NCBI GenBank assembly: GCA_024401645.1
Contig: JAKSKR010000001.1
Span: forward strand, 109,108-173,107
From: Paludibacteraceae bacterium
GTDB lineage: Bacteria > Bacteroidota > Bacteroidia > Bacteroidales > Paludibacteraceae
Direction: 5' to 3'
DNA length: 64,000 nucleotides
Shown here piece after piece: positions 37,390 to 45,905 of the stretch. Both the position numbers and the translations under genes were made by a program. Numbering within the stretch: the stretch's first letter is position 1; each line of letters starts with the position of its first letter. The notes under the pieces were generated by a model. The model was not told where the DNA came from. It saw nothing but the letters and a program-made list of their open reading frames with translations, and searched no databases.

Positions 37390-38616
37390 TTATTTTCCTA
37401 GCTTTTCCACCCCAACAAACACGCCATTTACTACGAAGATGTTGCAATTTTCTCGTTTGACTAACTTGTCGCCGTCTTGGGAACTATGTTCCCATTCAAG
37501 CCTGGTTATGGTGTAGGTGTCTTCTGTTTTCCCCTCCCTTTTTTCAATGCCAACTATTTTTAGATCGTTGCTTTTGGCCGAGAAAACAGCGTCGCCAATC
37601 TCTATGTTTTTTGTGCCCTCGAAACCTTCATACAATGCACTTTTTTCTGGTTGCAGAGATGCCCATCCTTTGTTTGTCGTGAATATAGGGTGGTCGGGTG
37701 TACACGAAAGTTCGGTGCCATTCTCAAATTTGTAGGTGACAATGTTGTTGTGCGGTTGCTTGACCAGTGCTGTTATAGTGGCTGCGGTTTCCCTACCATG
37801 TTTGTATGTTATTACTTTGTCGCCCACTTTCAGGTCTTCAATGTCCTTTTCTTTTAGGTCGGCCATAAGTACTTTGCTGCCTTTAACGAAACAGTGGACG
37901 TCAATACCATCGAAGTAGATATCGCTGATGGCGGTGTCGTCATATTTGTCGCCTTTGTAAACGTCGACGATCTCGAATTTTAATGTGCGGTCTGGCACGT
38001 CTTCTTCCTGTTCTTGATTGGGGTCGTTGCCAATAGGCGGGAAGTGAAAGCTTTGTTCGCCCATTATGTCTTTCAGCTCAAGCAGGGCATACGGCTTTCC
38101 GTCTATATACATTTTTAAGGTCTTTACTCTCGAATTGTTCTTCCATGCTTTTGCACTTTTCACGTAACCGTTTACTACAATAACGTCGGTCACTCTTGGC
38201 GAATCGCCTGCGAAAGTATAGGTTAGGTATTCGCCAATGCCATAGCCTTTAACGCCTTCAACCCATGCTGTTTTGTAACTGTTGTCGTGTGCATTGCTTC
38301 CGTCGTAGGTTAAGTCGCCTGTGGGCGCCAAGTTGCTCGACGCGGTCACCTCCCTAGGGCCTCCGCCGCAGTACCAACTGCAAGCAGCTCCTTGCACGTC
38401 CCAAGCATTCTCTTTGGTTTCGTCATATACGCGCATTTCTTGGGCGTTGAGTGCCTTGCCCTGTTTATTTTTCTTTTCTGCATTCTTGAAGATGCGGCTG
38501 TTGTTTTCAAAGTTAATCTCTTTGACCTTGGGCGTTATGGTTGGTAGTGATTGCGCCGAAGCTGTTGCCACACACAATAAGGGTGTAGCCAATAGCCATA
38601 GATGTTTGTTACTCAT
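37390..38616 (-). CDS. Secreted protein with NADase-type glycan-binding-like domain and Hint domain
   Basis: 408 residues with a signal peptide (MSNKHLWLLATPLLCVATASAQ). Residues about 75-240 (ACSWYCGGGPREVTASSNL, AWVEGVKGYGIGEYLTYTF, VVNGYVKSAKAWKNNSRVKTL) resemble the discoidin-like NADase-type glycan-binding domain. At Cys242 (DVHCFVKGSKVLMADL) a Hint (hedgehog/intein) module begins: IEDLKVGDKVITY, the TPDH motif (TxxH), and a C-terminal NCNIFVVNGVFVG strand. The His-Asn that ends full Hint/intein modules is missing (VG instead), so at most N-terminal hedgehog-like cleavage at Cys242 is expected. No toxin domain is visible. Function unknown; 19 bases upstream lies the terminator of the preceding lipoprotein gene. 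Confidence 0.82.
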   Translation of the reverse strand: MSNKHLWLLATPLLCVATASAQSLPTITPKVKEINFENNSRIFKNAEKKNKQGKALNAQEMRVYDETKENAWDVQGAACSWYCGGGPREVTASSNLAPTGDLTYDGSNAHDNSYKTAWVEGVKGYGIGEYLTYTFAGDSPRVTDVIVVNGYVKSAKAWKNNSRVKTLKMYIDGKPYALLELKDIMGEQSFHFPPIGNDPNQEQEEDVPDRTLKFEIVDVYKGDKYDDTAISDIYFDGIDVHCFVKGSKVLMADLKEKDIEDLKVGDKVITYKHGRETAATITALVKQPHNNIVTYKFENGTELSCTPDHPIFTTNKGWASLQPEKSALYEGFEGTKNIEIGDAVFSAKSNDLKIVGIEKREGKTEDTYTITRLEWEHSSQDGDKLVKRENCNIFVVNGVFVGVEKLGK

Positions 38617-38629
38617 AGTATGATGTATA

Positions 38630-38666
38630 AAAAAAGAATGTTTAAGAGTTTCCCCTTAAACATTCT
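38630..38666 (-). terminator. Terminator of the 38690 lipoprotein gene
   Basis: 12-bp perfect stem AGAATGTTTAAG/CTTAAACATTCT, 8-base loop, T-run on the minus strand (also T-rich on plus). Confidence 0.85.
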
Positions 38667-38689
38667 TATTTTTTTAGCTTTTTGTTTAC

Positions 38690-39214
38690 TTAACGTGCAA
38701 GAGCCGATTCTGCAGTGCCTACAAAGTAGACTTCCTTGCCATCTTCGGTTGCTGCTACAGCATCTATTGAGAGGTTGCCGAAACGTTTGTTCGAACCCTT
38801 TTCCCAAATAATTTTGCCAGTTAGCTTGTAGTCGATAACCTTCAATGAGTCTGAAGATGAAGGCTTGGTTGTGTAAGTGTAGGTGGCTCTGCTGCTGTCT
38901 TGCATGGTATAGGTACCCGGTCTGTCGCCATCGATGTATGACACCAAATTCCAAGCGCCGTTGCCAATTGTAACTTGGCTGCTGATGACGGTTTGGTTTA
39001 GGGTAGAATCGTATATCATGTCAGACCATGTCATATGAATGATGCGGTTAGGACGCTTAATGATAGAGTCCTGACCTTTAGAGCCAGTCACATGCATTTC
39101 CCAGTTTCCACTTACCGAAACGTAAGGCTTGCCTGTTTCTTCAAATGTTTCTTTGCTACATGAGCTGAACATAAGTGCACCTATTGCAAAAATGAATAGA
39201 AGTATCTTTTTCAT
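38690..39214 (-). CDS. Hypothetical lipoprotein
   Basis: 174 residues. Lipoprotein signal MKKILLFIFAIGALMFSSC followed by SKETFEETG. The body has beta-strand character (VSVSGNWEMHVTG, YTMQDSSRATYTY, KVIDYKLTGKIIWEKGSNKRFGNLSIDAVAATEDGK truncated here by family-unlike ends). I do not recognise the family. Single gene with its own terminator, divergent from the MORN-repeat gene across a 198-bp gap. Confidence 0.72.
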   Translation of the reverse strand: MKKILLFIFAIGALMFSSCSKETFEETGKPYVSVSGNWEMHVTGSKGQDSIIKRPNRIIHMTWSDMIYDSTLNQTVISSQVTIGNGAWNLVSYIDGDRPGTYTMQDSSRATYTYTTKPSSSDSLKVIDYKLTGKIIWEKGSNKRFGNLSIDAVAATEDGKEVYFVGTAESALAR

Positions 39215-39367
39215 AAGATTCTAGTGTTTTATTCTTGCAAATTTATAAAAAGAAATCGAAATGACTTTATTCGATTTTGCATTTTTATTGTTTCTTCTTG
39301 TTATTGCCTGCGCTATTAGACCTAAAACAAGCATATTTTTGCTAATTTTGTTCAATAATTGAAATTT

Positions 39368-39384
39368 TTGGCACTGTTATTGGT
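39368..39384 (+). promoter_or_regulatory. Sigma-54-type promoter of the MORN-xseA-xseB unit
   Basis: TTGGCAC at 39368-39374 and TTGGT at 39380-39384; the GG and the -12 dinucleotide are 10 bases apart, the fixed sigma-54 spacing. The -12 pair is GG instead of the consensus GC. Predicted start about 39395, 18 bases before the ATG. Confidence 0.65.
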
Positions 39385-39412
39385 GTGACAAAAGAAAAAA
39401 GAATTACGCGAT

Positions 39413-40198
39413 ATGAAGAAGTTGATTATTATACTTGCCGCTGTGTTTATGGCTGGCAATGTGGTTGCGGCTAACCAGAACAAGACCGACAAGCATGGCA
39501 AAAAGCAGGGTGCTTGGGTGAAAACCTATAAGAATGGTAAGACACAGTATGAAGGCGCATTTAAAGACGATGTTCCTGTTGGAACTTTCAAGCGTTATTA
39601 CGAGAATGGTAATTTGCAGTCGGTTCAGGTTTACGGGGCAAACGACAAGTCGGACGTTACGTTCTACGAAGTAGACGGTAAGACTATTTCTTCGGAAGGC
39701 CATTTCGAAGGAAAGAAGAAGACCGGCGAATGGAAGTTCTATTCGGAGGGTAAGCTGGTTTTGACCGAGAACTACGTCGATAACCAGCGCCATGGCGTTG
39801 CCAAAGCTTACAAGAATGGTGACGTAATGGAAGAAACCCCTTATGTTAAGGGTGCTATCAACGGTGTTAGAACTGCTTATTTGGAAGGTAACAAAATTTA
39901 CTCGACCACTACCTATAAGAATGGTGTGATGGATGGCCCTTATTGCTTGTTTGAGGGAAGGGAAAATCCGACCGAGAAAGGCACGTTCGTTAACAATAAG
40001 AAACATGGTGTTTGGGAGTCATTCGACCAGAATGGCAAGGTTGTAGAATCTATTACCTACACCAATGGCGTTGCCAATAATAACAAGGAACTCCATAAAC
40101 AGAATAAGAGTCAATATCTTGAGAACCAGGATGTAATTAAGTCGAAGAAGTACATTGAACCTACCGAAATGTTCGGTGGTACAGTTGTTACTCAATAA
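39413..40198 (+). CDS. MORN-repeat (YwqK-like) exported protein
   Basis: 261 residues with a signal peptide (MKKLIIILAAVFMAGNVVAA). Contains six or so MORN-2-type repeats of about 22-26 residues: GAWVKTYKNGKTQYEGAFKD, GTFKRYYENGNLQSV, GEWKFYSEGKLVL, GVAKAYKNGDVMEE, GPYCLFEGRENPTEKG and GVWESFDQNGKVVE. Often labelled 'YwqK family antitoxin', but no toxin partner is present and it is exported, so an antitoxin role is doubtful. First gene of a unit with xseA (21-base gap) and xseB, behind a sigma-54-type promoter. Confidence 0.85.
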   Translation: MKKLIIILAAVFMAGNVVAANQNKTDKHGKKQGAWVKTYKNGKTQYEGAFKDDVPVGTFKRYYENGNLQSVQVYGANDKSDVTFYEVDGKTISSEGHFEGKKKTGEWKFYSEGKLVLTENYVDNQRHGVAKAYKNGDVMEETPYVKGAINGVRTAYLEGNKIYSTTTYKNGVMDGPYCLFEGRENPTEKGTFVNNKKHGVWESFDQNGKVVESITYTNGVANNNKELHKQNKSQYLENQDVIKSKKYIEPTEMFGGTVVTQ

Positions 40199-40219
40199 GG
40201 TGCAACAGCGTTCGGGGTT

Positions 40220-41584
40220 ATGGATTCGTTATCGTTAAGGGATTATTTGGCTGCCATCCGTTCGGTCATCACTACACAAGTGAAGCCCGATGTTTGGGTG
40301 CATGCCGAAATTAGTGAACTGAAGGTGAATGCTTCGGGGCACTGTTACCTTACGCTCATCGAAAAGGAAGCCTCGGGACGTATGAACGTGTGTGCCAAGG
40401 TCAGCGCTATTATATGGAGCAATGTGTACCGAATGATGTCGGCAATGTTCCTTTCGGTGACCAACCAGCAACTGCAACCCGGCATGTCGGTTTTAGTTTG
40501 CGTATCTCCTAATTTTCACGAGGCATTTGGTTTCTCACTGGTGATTTCAGACATTGACCCGACATTCACTTTGGGCGATATGGCACGCCGAAGGCAAGAA
40601 GTTATAGAAAAGCTAAAAGCCGATGGCGTGTGGGACATGAATCGTGAATTGCCGTTCCCGGAATTGCCTCAACGCATTGCCGTCATTTCTTCAGAAACTG
40701 CCGCCGGCTTTGGCGATTTCATCAATCAGCTAGAACAAAACCAACGTCAGTTTAAATTCTATTGGCACTTGTTCCCTGCCATAATGCAAGGAGCCGACGC
40801 ACCGGCTTCCATCATGGAAGCTCTCGATGCTGTTTTTGCTGCACAAGAGTGTTTCGACGTGGTGGCTATTGTGCGTGGTGGTGGTGCGTCTGCCGATATG
40901 TTGGCGTTCGACGATTACGACTTGTCGTCTTGTTGTGCCCAATTCCCTTTGCCAATATTGTCGGGCGTGGGCCACGAACGCGACACGTGCGTACTCGACA
41001 TGGTGGCATTCCAACGTTGCAAGACTCCGACAGCAGTTGGTGCATTGCTTGTTGATTGTTTCGAACAGGCTTATGCCAAACTCGATGGACTGTCGCTATC
41101 GTTCGCCGATGGGGTGCGCAGCTTGTTGCGTGAAGAGAACGAAAGACTGAAGAGCGGAGCCATGGGGTTCGTGAAGTCGGTACCTTTGGCTTTAACGGCG
41201 GAAGAGGCGCGTTTGTCACGGCTGAACGCCAATTTGCGAGTCATGGTTTCACGGCGTTGCCAACAGGAAGAAAACAGGTTGAATGCTTGTGCTTCAATGC
41301 TAAAGGCTTCCACAAAACTCAAGTTGCAATCGGCCGATATGAATCTTGCAGACTTGAAATCGCGTTTGCAGATGAACATCAAAACCTTGATTTCTCAAAA
41401 ACAGAATAGGCTCGATCTATTGGAACAGAAAATTGAACTACAATCTCCACAAAACCTACTGAAAAAAGGCTATTCAATGACGTTGAAAGACGGAAAACTC
41501 GTCCGTTCGGCTGCCGACTTAAAGGCGGGAGACCTTCTAGAGACTCGTTTTGCCGTAGGCTCGGTAAAAAGTAGGGTGGAATAA
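40220..41584 (+). CDS. xseA: Exodeoxyribonuclease VII large subunit
   Basis: 454 residues. An N-terminal OB-fold (VWVHAEISELKVNASGHCYLTLIEK), the catalytic domain with GARGGG-like IVRGGGASADMLAFDDYDL, and PILSGVGHERDTCVLDMVAFQRCKTPTAVGALL, followed by a long coiled coil and a C-terminal segment (NLLKKGYSMTLKDGKLV) that binds the small subunit. Degrades single-stranded DNA in both directions. Followed by xseB after 12 bases. Normal length. Confidence 0.95.
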   Translation: MDSLSLRDYLAAIRSVITTQVKPDVWVHAEISELKVNASGHCYLTLIEKEASGRMNVCAKVSAIIWSNVYRMMSAMFLSVTNQQLQPGMSVLVCVSPNFHEAFGFSLVISDIDPTFTLGDMARRRQEVIEKLKADGVWDMNRELPFPELPQRIAVISSETAAGFGDFINQLEQNQRQFKFYWHLFPAIMQGADAPASIMEALDAVFAAQECFDVVAIVRGGGASADMLAFDDYDLSSCCAQFPLPILSGVGHERDTCVLDMVAFQRCKTPTAVGALLVDCFEQAYAKLDGLSLSFADGVRSLLREENERLKSGAMGFVKSVPLALTAEEARLSRLNANLRVMVSRRCQQEENRLNACASMLKASTKLKLQSADMNLADLKSRLQMNIKTLISQKQNRLDLLEQKIELQSPQNLLKKGYSMTLKDGKLVRSAADLKAGDLLETRFAVGSVKSRVE

Positions 41585-41596
41585 AAACATAAAGAA

Positions 41597-41809
41597 ATGG
41601 CAAAAAAAACTGAAGAAAAAGAATTTAACTATACCGAATCGGTAACCCGTTTGGAAACTATCGTTGAAAAGATTGAAAGCGGAGAAATGAACATTGACGA
41701 ACTTGCAGAACAAGTGGCAGTTGCTTCCCAATTAATTAAGTCGTGCAAGGAAAAACTGTTTTCGACAAACGAGACTGTAGAAAAAATGTTGAAGGACTTG
41801 GAAAAATAA
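41597..41809 (+). CDS. xseB: Exodeoxyribonuclease VII small subunit
   Basis: 70 residues, typical size, with the family pattern FNYTESVTRLETIVEKIESGEMNIDELAEQV; several copies bind each XseA. Last gene of the MORN-xseA-xseB unit. No hairpin follows; the next element, 18 bases on, is a sigma-54-type promoter. Confidence 0.93.
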   Translation: MAKKTEEKEFNYTESVTRLETIVEKIESGEMNIDELAEQVAVASQLIKSCKEKLFSTNETVEKMLKDLEK

Positions 41810-41827
41810 TCTTGAAAAAAGTAGTCT

Positions 41828-41844
41828 TTGGCACGCTGTTTGCA
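41828..41844 (+). promoter_or_regulatory. Sigma-54 promoter (perfect consensus) of the broken lipoprotein gene
   Basis: TTGGCACG at 41828-41835, four bases, TTGCA at 41840-41844: a full match to the sigma-54 -24/-12 consensus with the 10-base GG-to-GC spacing. Predicted start about 41855, 45 bases before the ATG at 41900. Confidence 0.85.
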
Positions 41845-41899
41845 TTATGTGCTAATGACATCAAAAAAATATTATTACATTAATTTAAATTTTATTCAA

Positions 41900-42493
41900 A
41901 TGAACAAATTTTTTTAGTATTTCGTTTTGGCTGCAGCTACAGCTTGTACCGTAAGTCTATCATCTTGTGACAAGGACGACGATGATGATCAACCAAACAA
42001 TTCTAACGTCCCTGCTGACACTACAACCAACAACACACCTTCTGAAAATAACAATAATAACAATGCCAACAGTTCAATTGTAGGTACTTGGATTATTAAT
42101 GAAGCCGAAACCGAAGCTGCTAATGCCTCTTCTTTGGGTGGCTTTGAAGATGACGATGAAGAAGACGTAATGAATTTCAACCAGGTTACATTTAATGCCG
42201 ATGGCACATTTGTCACTTCAAACGGTGGTGCTGAATCTTTGAAGGGTACCTATTCTGTTTCTGGTTCAGAACTTTCAATGAGTGGCGTACAGAACGGTAA
42301 GAAAGTGACACTCGCAAAGGGTGCTGTACTTATGGAAACCGAAATCTTTGGTGTTATGATGAAGATTACCATCAAGGAAAACTCATTCGTAATTAAAGGC
42401 GATAAGATGACAATGACACAGGTTGTTGAAACCGAAGCTGCTGGCGAAAAGGGTACCGAAAAGAACGTAACAATTTTCGACAGAAAGAAGTAA
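41900..42493 (+). pseudogene. Lipoprotein gene interrupted by an in-frame TAG at codon 6
   Basis: From the ATG at 41900 the frame reads MNKFF, then TAG (41915-41917), then YFVLAAATACTVSLSSCDKDDDDDQ. Replacing the TAG by Lys (AAG) would give a perfect lipoprotein signal with lipobox Cys and acidic tail, so a point mutation is the simplest cause. Downstream the frame is intact for 188 residues: an Asn/Thr-rich linker, IVGTWIINE, VTFNADGTFVTSN and LKGTYSVSGSELSMSG, the lipocalin-like pattern. A TTG at 41927 could restart translation but would lack the charged N-region. Behind a perfect sigma-54 promoter and with a strong terminator, so it may have been inactivated recently. Confidence 0.75.
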
Positions 42494-42516
42494 TTCGTCA
42501 TTTCCTAACGATAACT

Positions 42517-42549
42517 AGCCGAAATGCCTCTCGCATTTCGGCTTTTTTT
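42517..42549 (+). terminator. Terminator of the broken lipoprotein gene
   Basis: 11-bp perfect stem AGCCGAAATGC/GCATTTCGGCT, 5-base loop, then seven T. Confidence 0.9.
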
Positions 42550-42603
42550 GTGCCTTGCTTTCAGTAAGCAAAAAATCATTCGTTGTATTACCGAAAAATA
42601 GCG

Positions 42604-42611
42604 TATATTTG
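42604..42611 (+). promoter_or_regulatory. dapB promoter, -7 box
   Basis: TATATTTG (TAnnTTTG) with TTG about 19 bases upstream, 40 bases before the dapB start. This is a sigma-70-type site, unlike its neighbours. Confidence 0.6.
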
Positions 42612-42651
42612 TATATTTAGAATAAATAGTTTTAGTTGAAAGGAAAACATT

Positions 42652-43410
42652 ATGAAAATAGCTCTTGTAGGATACGGAAAGATGGGTAAAATCATCGAAA
42701 GAATAGCAAAGTCTCGTGGTCACGAAATTGTGTCAATCATCGATATTGACAATCAGCAAGATTTTGAATCGGCTGCATTTAAGAGTGCAGATGTTGCTAT
42801 TGAATTCTCAATTCCAAAAGTAGCTCCTACAAATGTCCGCAAGTGTTTTGCTGCAGGTGTGCCAGTAGTTTGTGGCACTACCGGTTGGGCAGACCAGATG
42901 GAAGATGTAAAGAAGGATATGGCTGCACAGAACGGAACCTTGTTCTGGGCTTCAAACTATAGCGTTGGCGTAAATATTTTCAATGCCGTTAACAAATTTT
43001 TAGCAAAAATCATGAACGGTTTTGACAATTACGACGTTAAGATGAGTGAGGTGCATCATGTCCACAAGCTCGACTGGCCTAGTGGTACTGCAATTACTTT
43101 GGCTGAAGGCATTGTCGACAACCTCGACCGTAAGAGCAAGTGGGTTAAGGGACAGTTGACCAAGCCCGATGGCTCTACCGAAGGTAGCACTGATTGCAAG
43201 GCCGACGAACTTTCAGTAAGTTCTATTCGTGAAGGCGAAGTGCCTGGCATTCATACCATCGTGTACGAAAGCGAGGCCGATGTTATCACCATTGACCACA
43301 ATGCAAAGAGCCGCGAAGGTTTTGCTCTTGGCGCTGTGTTGGCTGCTGAATTTACTGCTGGAAAGAAGGGCTTCCTTGGCGTGAACGATATGTTCAGCTT
43401 CTTGAACTGA
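42652..43410 (+). CDS. dapB: 4-hydroxy-tetrahydrodipicolinate reductase
   Basis: NAD(P)H-dependent step of the diaminopimelate/lysine pathway. Seen: 252 residues; nucleotide-binding GYGKMGKIIER at the N terminus (Gly-x-x-Gly-x-x-Gly variant), CGTTGW, SNYSVGVN, and the active-site block EVHHVHKLDWPSGTAITLAEG that holds the catalytic His and Lys. Family length about 250-275. Followed by lepB after 34 bases; probably one transcript. Confidence 0.95.
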   Translation: MKIALVGYGKMGKIIERIAKSRGHEIVSIIDIDNQQDFESAAFKSADVAIEFSIPKVAPTNVRKCFAAGVPVVCGTTGWADQMEDVKKDMAAQNGTLFWASNYSVGVNIFNAVNKFLAKIMNGFDNYDVKMSEVHHVHKLDWPSGTAITLAEGIVDNLDRKSKWVKGQLTKPDGSTEGSTDCKADELSVSSIREGEVPGIHTIVYESEADVITIDHNAKSREGFALGAVLAAEFTAGKKGFLGVNDMFSFLN

Positions 43411-43444
43411 TTATATTTTGATTAATAAACTATAAATAGCATTA

Positions 43445-44974
43445 ATGGCTGATATTAAAAAAGAAGAACAACCAACTGGCACTCTTAAAGAACGCATGAA
43501 GGCCGCTTCGGTTATGCAGTGGGTTAAGTTTGCGTTTGCCTTTATTGTTTGTGCGGCTTTTGCCGTATGGATGGGGCATTGGTGGATTATTTTGATTGCT
43601 CTTTTCTTCTTCGATCTGTACATTTCAAGATATGTTAATTGGGGTAAGTGGAAAGAAAGCGACAACGTGGTGCTGCGTAACATTGCCGGTTGGGTTGATG
43701 CTATAGGCTTTGCCTTGGTTGCCGTTTACATCATTAACCTCTATTTCTTCCAAAACTACAAGATTCCTTCTTCTTCAATGGAGAAGTCGCTTTTGGTGGG
43801 CGACTATCTTGTGGTAAGTAAGTTGAGCTACGGCCCACGTGTGCCTATGACTCCGCTTGCCTTCCCGTTGGCACACCACACCCTGCCTTTCTTTGGTTGC
43901 AAGGCATATAGCGAGTGGCCACAGTGGAAGTACCGCCGTTTGGCTGGCTTGGGCGATGTTGAACGCTACGATGTGGTTGTCTTCAATTTCCCTGCTGGCG
44001 ACACTGTTTGTGCTGCCGTAGAAAATCCTGACTACTACAGCATTTGTTACACAATTGGTAAGCAGTTTTTGGATATTAAGTCACCAAACGACTTGACCGA
44101 CAGCATTCCTTACCGCGATAAGGTGGAGAAGATAATGGCTGTTGGCCGTGAAAAGGTAAGGCAACATCCACAGCTTGGCAACATTATTGCACGTCCTGTC
44201 GACAAGCGCGAAAACTATGTTAAGCGTTGCATTGGTCTTCCTGGCGAAACCCTCCAGATTAAGGATGGCGAGGTTTACATCAACGATGCGAAGATTGACA
44301 ATCCGAAGAATACCCAGTTCAACTATTTCGTTGAATCGAAGACCATATTCTCCGACGATTACTTCAACCGCTTGGAAATCAGTTTCGACGACCGTCGTAT
44401 ATCTCTTACTCCTAACGACGTTACAGCGCGTGCCGAACTTGGCTATAAGAAGTTGGGAGCCGATCGTACTTCTTACGTCTACTACTTGCCACTTACCAAC
44501 GACATGAAGGCTATGTTGCAAAGTAACCCAGACGTGCGCAAGATTACCATAGATAATGGACAACTGTCTTACCGCGACGACTTGTATCCTTTGAAGGCCG
44601 ATAACGATTGGACACGCGACAACTATGGCCCAATCTACATTCCAAAGAAGGGTGAAACGTTGAAGTTGACGCTCGACAACTTGGCTATGTACGAACGTGT
44701 TATTGTAACATACGAACACAACGACCTTAAGGTGGTTGGCAACGATATTCTGATTAATGGGGAAAAGGCCGATACGTATACCTTTAAGATGGATTACTAT
44801 TGGATGATGGGCGATAACCGCCACAATTCTGCCGATTCTCGTTATTGGGGCTTTGTGCCTGAAGACCATGTGGTTGGTAAGCCAAAACTCATCTGGATGT
44901 CGTACGATAAGGATAAGATTCACGGCAGTGCTATCCGTTGGAACCATATCTTTAACATGGTCGGACACGAATAA
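43445..44974 (+). CDS. lepB: Signal peptidase I (large Bacteroidota type)
   Basis: Cleaves signal peptides of exported proteins at the periplasmic face. Seen: 509 residues, longer than E. coli LepB (324) because of an insertion typical of this phylum. Two or three N-terminal helices (about 27-100), then the catalytic Ser111 in [10 protein letters not shown], the general-base Lys in [12 protein letters not shown] (about 260), and the C-terminal [26 protein letters not shown] block. The stretch between about 300 and 430 has no counterpart in the E. coli enzyme. A hairpin (44977-45000) follows directly. Confidence 0.95.
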   Translation: MADIKKEEQPTGTLKERMKAASVMQWVKFAFAFIVCAAFAVWMGHWWIILIALFFFDLYISRYVNWGKWKESDNVVLRNIAGWVDAIGFALVAVYIINLYFFQNYKIPSSSMEKSLLVGDYLVVSKLSYGPRVPMTPLAFPLAHHTLPFFGCKAYSEWPQWKYRRLAGLGDVERYDVVVFNFPAGDTVCAAVENPDYYSICYTIGKQFLDIKSPNDLTDSIPYRDKVEKIMAVGREKVRQHPQLGNIIARPVDKRENYVKRCIGLPGETLQIKDGEVYINDAKIDNPKNTQFNYFVESKTIFSDDYFNRLEISFDDRRISLTPNDVTARAELGYKKLGADRTSYVYYLPLTNDMKAMLQSNPDVRKITIDNGQLSYRDDLYPLKADNDWTRDNYGPIYIPKKGETLKLTLDNLAMYERVIVTYEHNDLKVVGNDILINGEKADTYTFKMDYYWMMGDNRHNSADSRYWGFVPEDHVVGKPKLIWMSYDKDKIHGSAIRWNHIFNMVGHE

Positions 44975-44976
44975 GT

Positions 44977-45004
44977 AAAATGTGTTTGTTAACACATTTT
45001 ATTG
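44977..45004 (+). terminator. Terminator of dapB-lepB
   Basis: 10-bp perfect stem AAAATGTGTT/AACACATTTT with a 4-base loop, then ATTGTTTT; it ends within a few bases of the next sigma-54-type promoter. Confidence 0.75.
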
Positions 45005-45006
45005 TT

Positions 45007-45023
45007 TTGGCACTTTATTTGTA
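45007..45023 (+). promoter_or_regulatory. Sigma-54-type promoter of the DUF3108-activator unit
   Basis: TTGGCAC at 45007-45013 and TTGTA at 45019-45023 with 10 bases between the GG and the -12 GT (consensus GC). Predicted start about 45033, 26 bases before the ATG. Confidence 0.65.
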
Positions 45024-45058
45024 ACCTGTTGTTTAAAGAACAACAAAAGTTTAAGGTT

Positions 45059-45874
45059 ATGAAAAAATTACTCATTATAATATTGACCGTCTTGTCTAGC
45101 ATTAATTGCTGGGCTGCAGATTACGAATATTTAGAAGAGCCTGTGTTCAAGGTGGGCGAGAAGGCAGTGTTCAATCTATACTACAACTTGGGTTTTGTAT
45201 GGATTCATGCTGGCGACTGCACTTTTAAGACACAAGAACGCAAGTTTAACGGACAAAATGTGGTGGGGTTGCTGGTTACAGGAACTACAACTTCTACGTT
45301 CGACAAGATGTATTGCATTCGCGACTCTTTCGAGTCTTATATGGATGCTAAAACCCTTCGTCCGGTTTACTATCACGAAGCTAAACACGAAGACAGCTAC
45401 GTCTCTAAAATTACCTATAATTATAAGGAGACCGATAAGGGCGTAGATGTGCAGATGAACCGCTTTAAGAGAAACAAGACCGACGAAAAGACATTCTCGC
45501 TCGATAAGAACACTCTCGACCTGATTTTCAGCTGTTACAATTTCCGTAACTTAAATACCGATAAGTTGGCTGTTAATCAAACCGTTCCGTTCAATATGCT
45601 TTTCGATGACGATGTTTACAACCTTGGCCTTACTTTTAAGGGTAAGACAACGGTAAAGCTGAAGAATGGAAAAAAATACAAGGCGTTGAAGTTTGTGCCA
45701 AAACTTATCACAGGCGACTTGTTCAAGAAGGAAGACGACATGGTTATTTACGTGAGCGACGATATGAACCATGTGCCTCTTATGATTGAAGCGAAAATTA
45801 AGGTGGGTTCTGTGAAGGCAATGCTTTCCGACTATTCGCATGCAAAGTATCCACAGACATCACTAATCAAGTAA
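45059..45874 (+). CDS. DUF3108 family periplasmic protein
   Basis: 271 residues from the ATG at 45059, preceded by a TTAAGG site; the longer frame from 45002 would start inside the promoter. Signal peptide MKKLLIIILTVLSSINCWAA. The sequence FKVGEKAVFNLYYNLGFVWIHAGDCTF, then RPVYYHEAKHEDSYVSKITYNY and GDLFKKEDDMVIYVSDDMNHVPLMIEAKIKVGSVKAML, is the typical DUF3108 pattern. Function of the family is unknown; exported. In one unit with the sigma-54 activator that follows (31-base gap). Confidence 0.85.
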   Translation: MKKLLIIILTVLSSINCWAADYEYLEEPVFKVGEKAVFNLYYNLGFVWIHAGDCTFKTQERKFNGQNVVGLLVTGTTTSTFDKMYCIRDSFESYMDAKTLRPVYYHEAKHEDSYVSKITYNYKETDKGVDVQMNRFKRNKTDEKTFSLDKNTLDLIFSCYNFRNLNTDKLAVNQTVPFNMLFDDDVYNLGLTFKGKTTVKLKNGKKYKALKFVPKLITGDLFKKEDDMVIYVSDDMNHVPLMIEAKIKVGSVKAMLSDYSHAKYPQTSLIK

Positions 45875-45905
45875 AACAATAATAAACTATAATTCTACGA
45901 GTTAG

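Noticed and set aside
39413..40198. Toxin-antitoxin pair (YwqK-like antitoxin)
   Set aside because: The protein has a signal peptide and no toxin gene is adjacent; the MORN repeats alone do not support it.
41915..41917. Recoded TAG (amber as sense codon)
   Set aside because: TAG ends the MATE gene and the 29775 gene, so it works as a stop here; no sign of a dedicated suppressor.
44081..44995. A 304-codon open frame antisense to lepB
   Set aside because: It mirrors the lepB reading frame; lepB has intact catalytic motifs and the antisense product has no recognisable domain.
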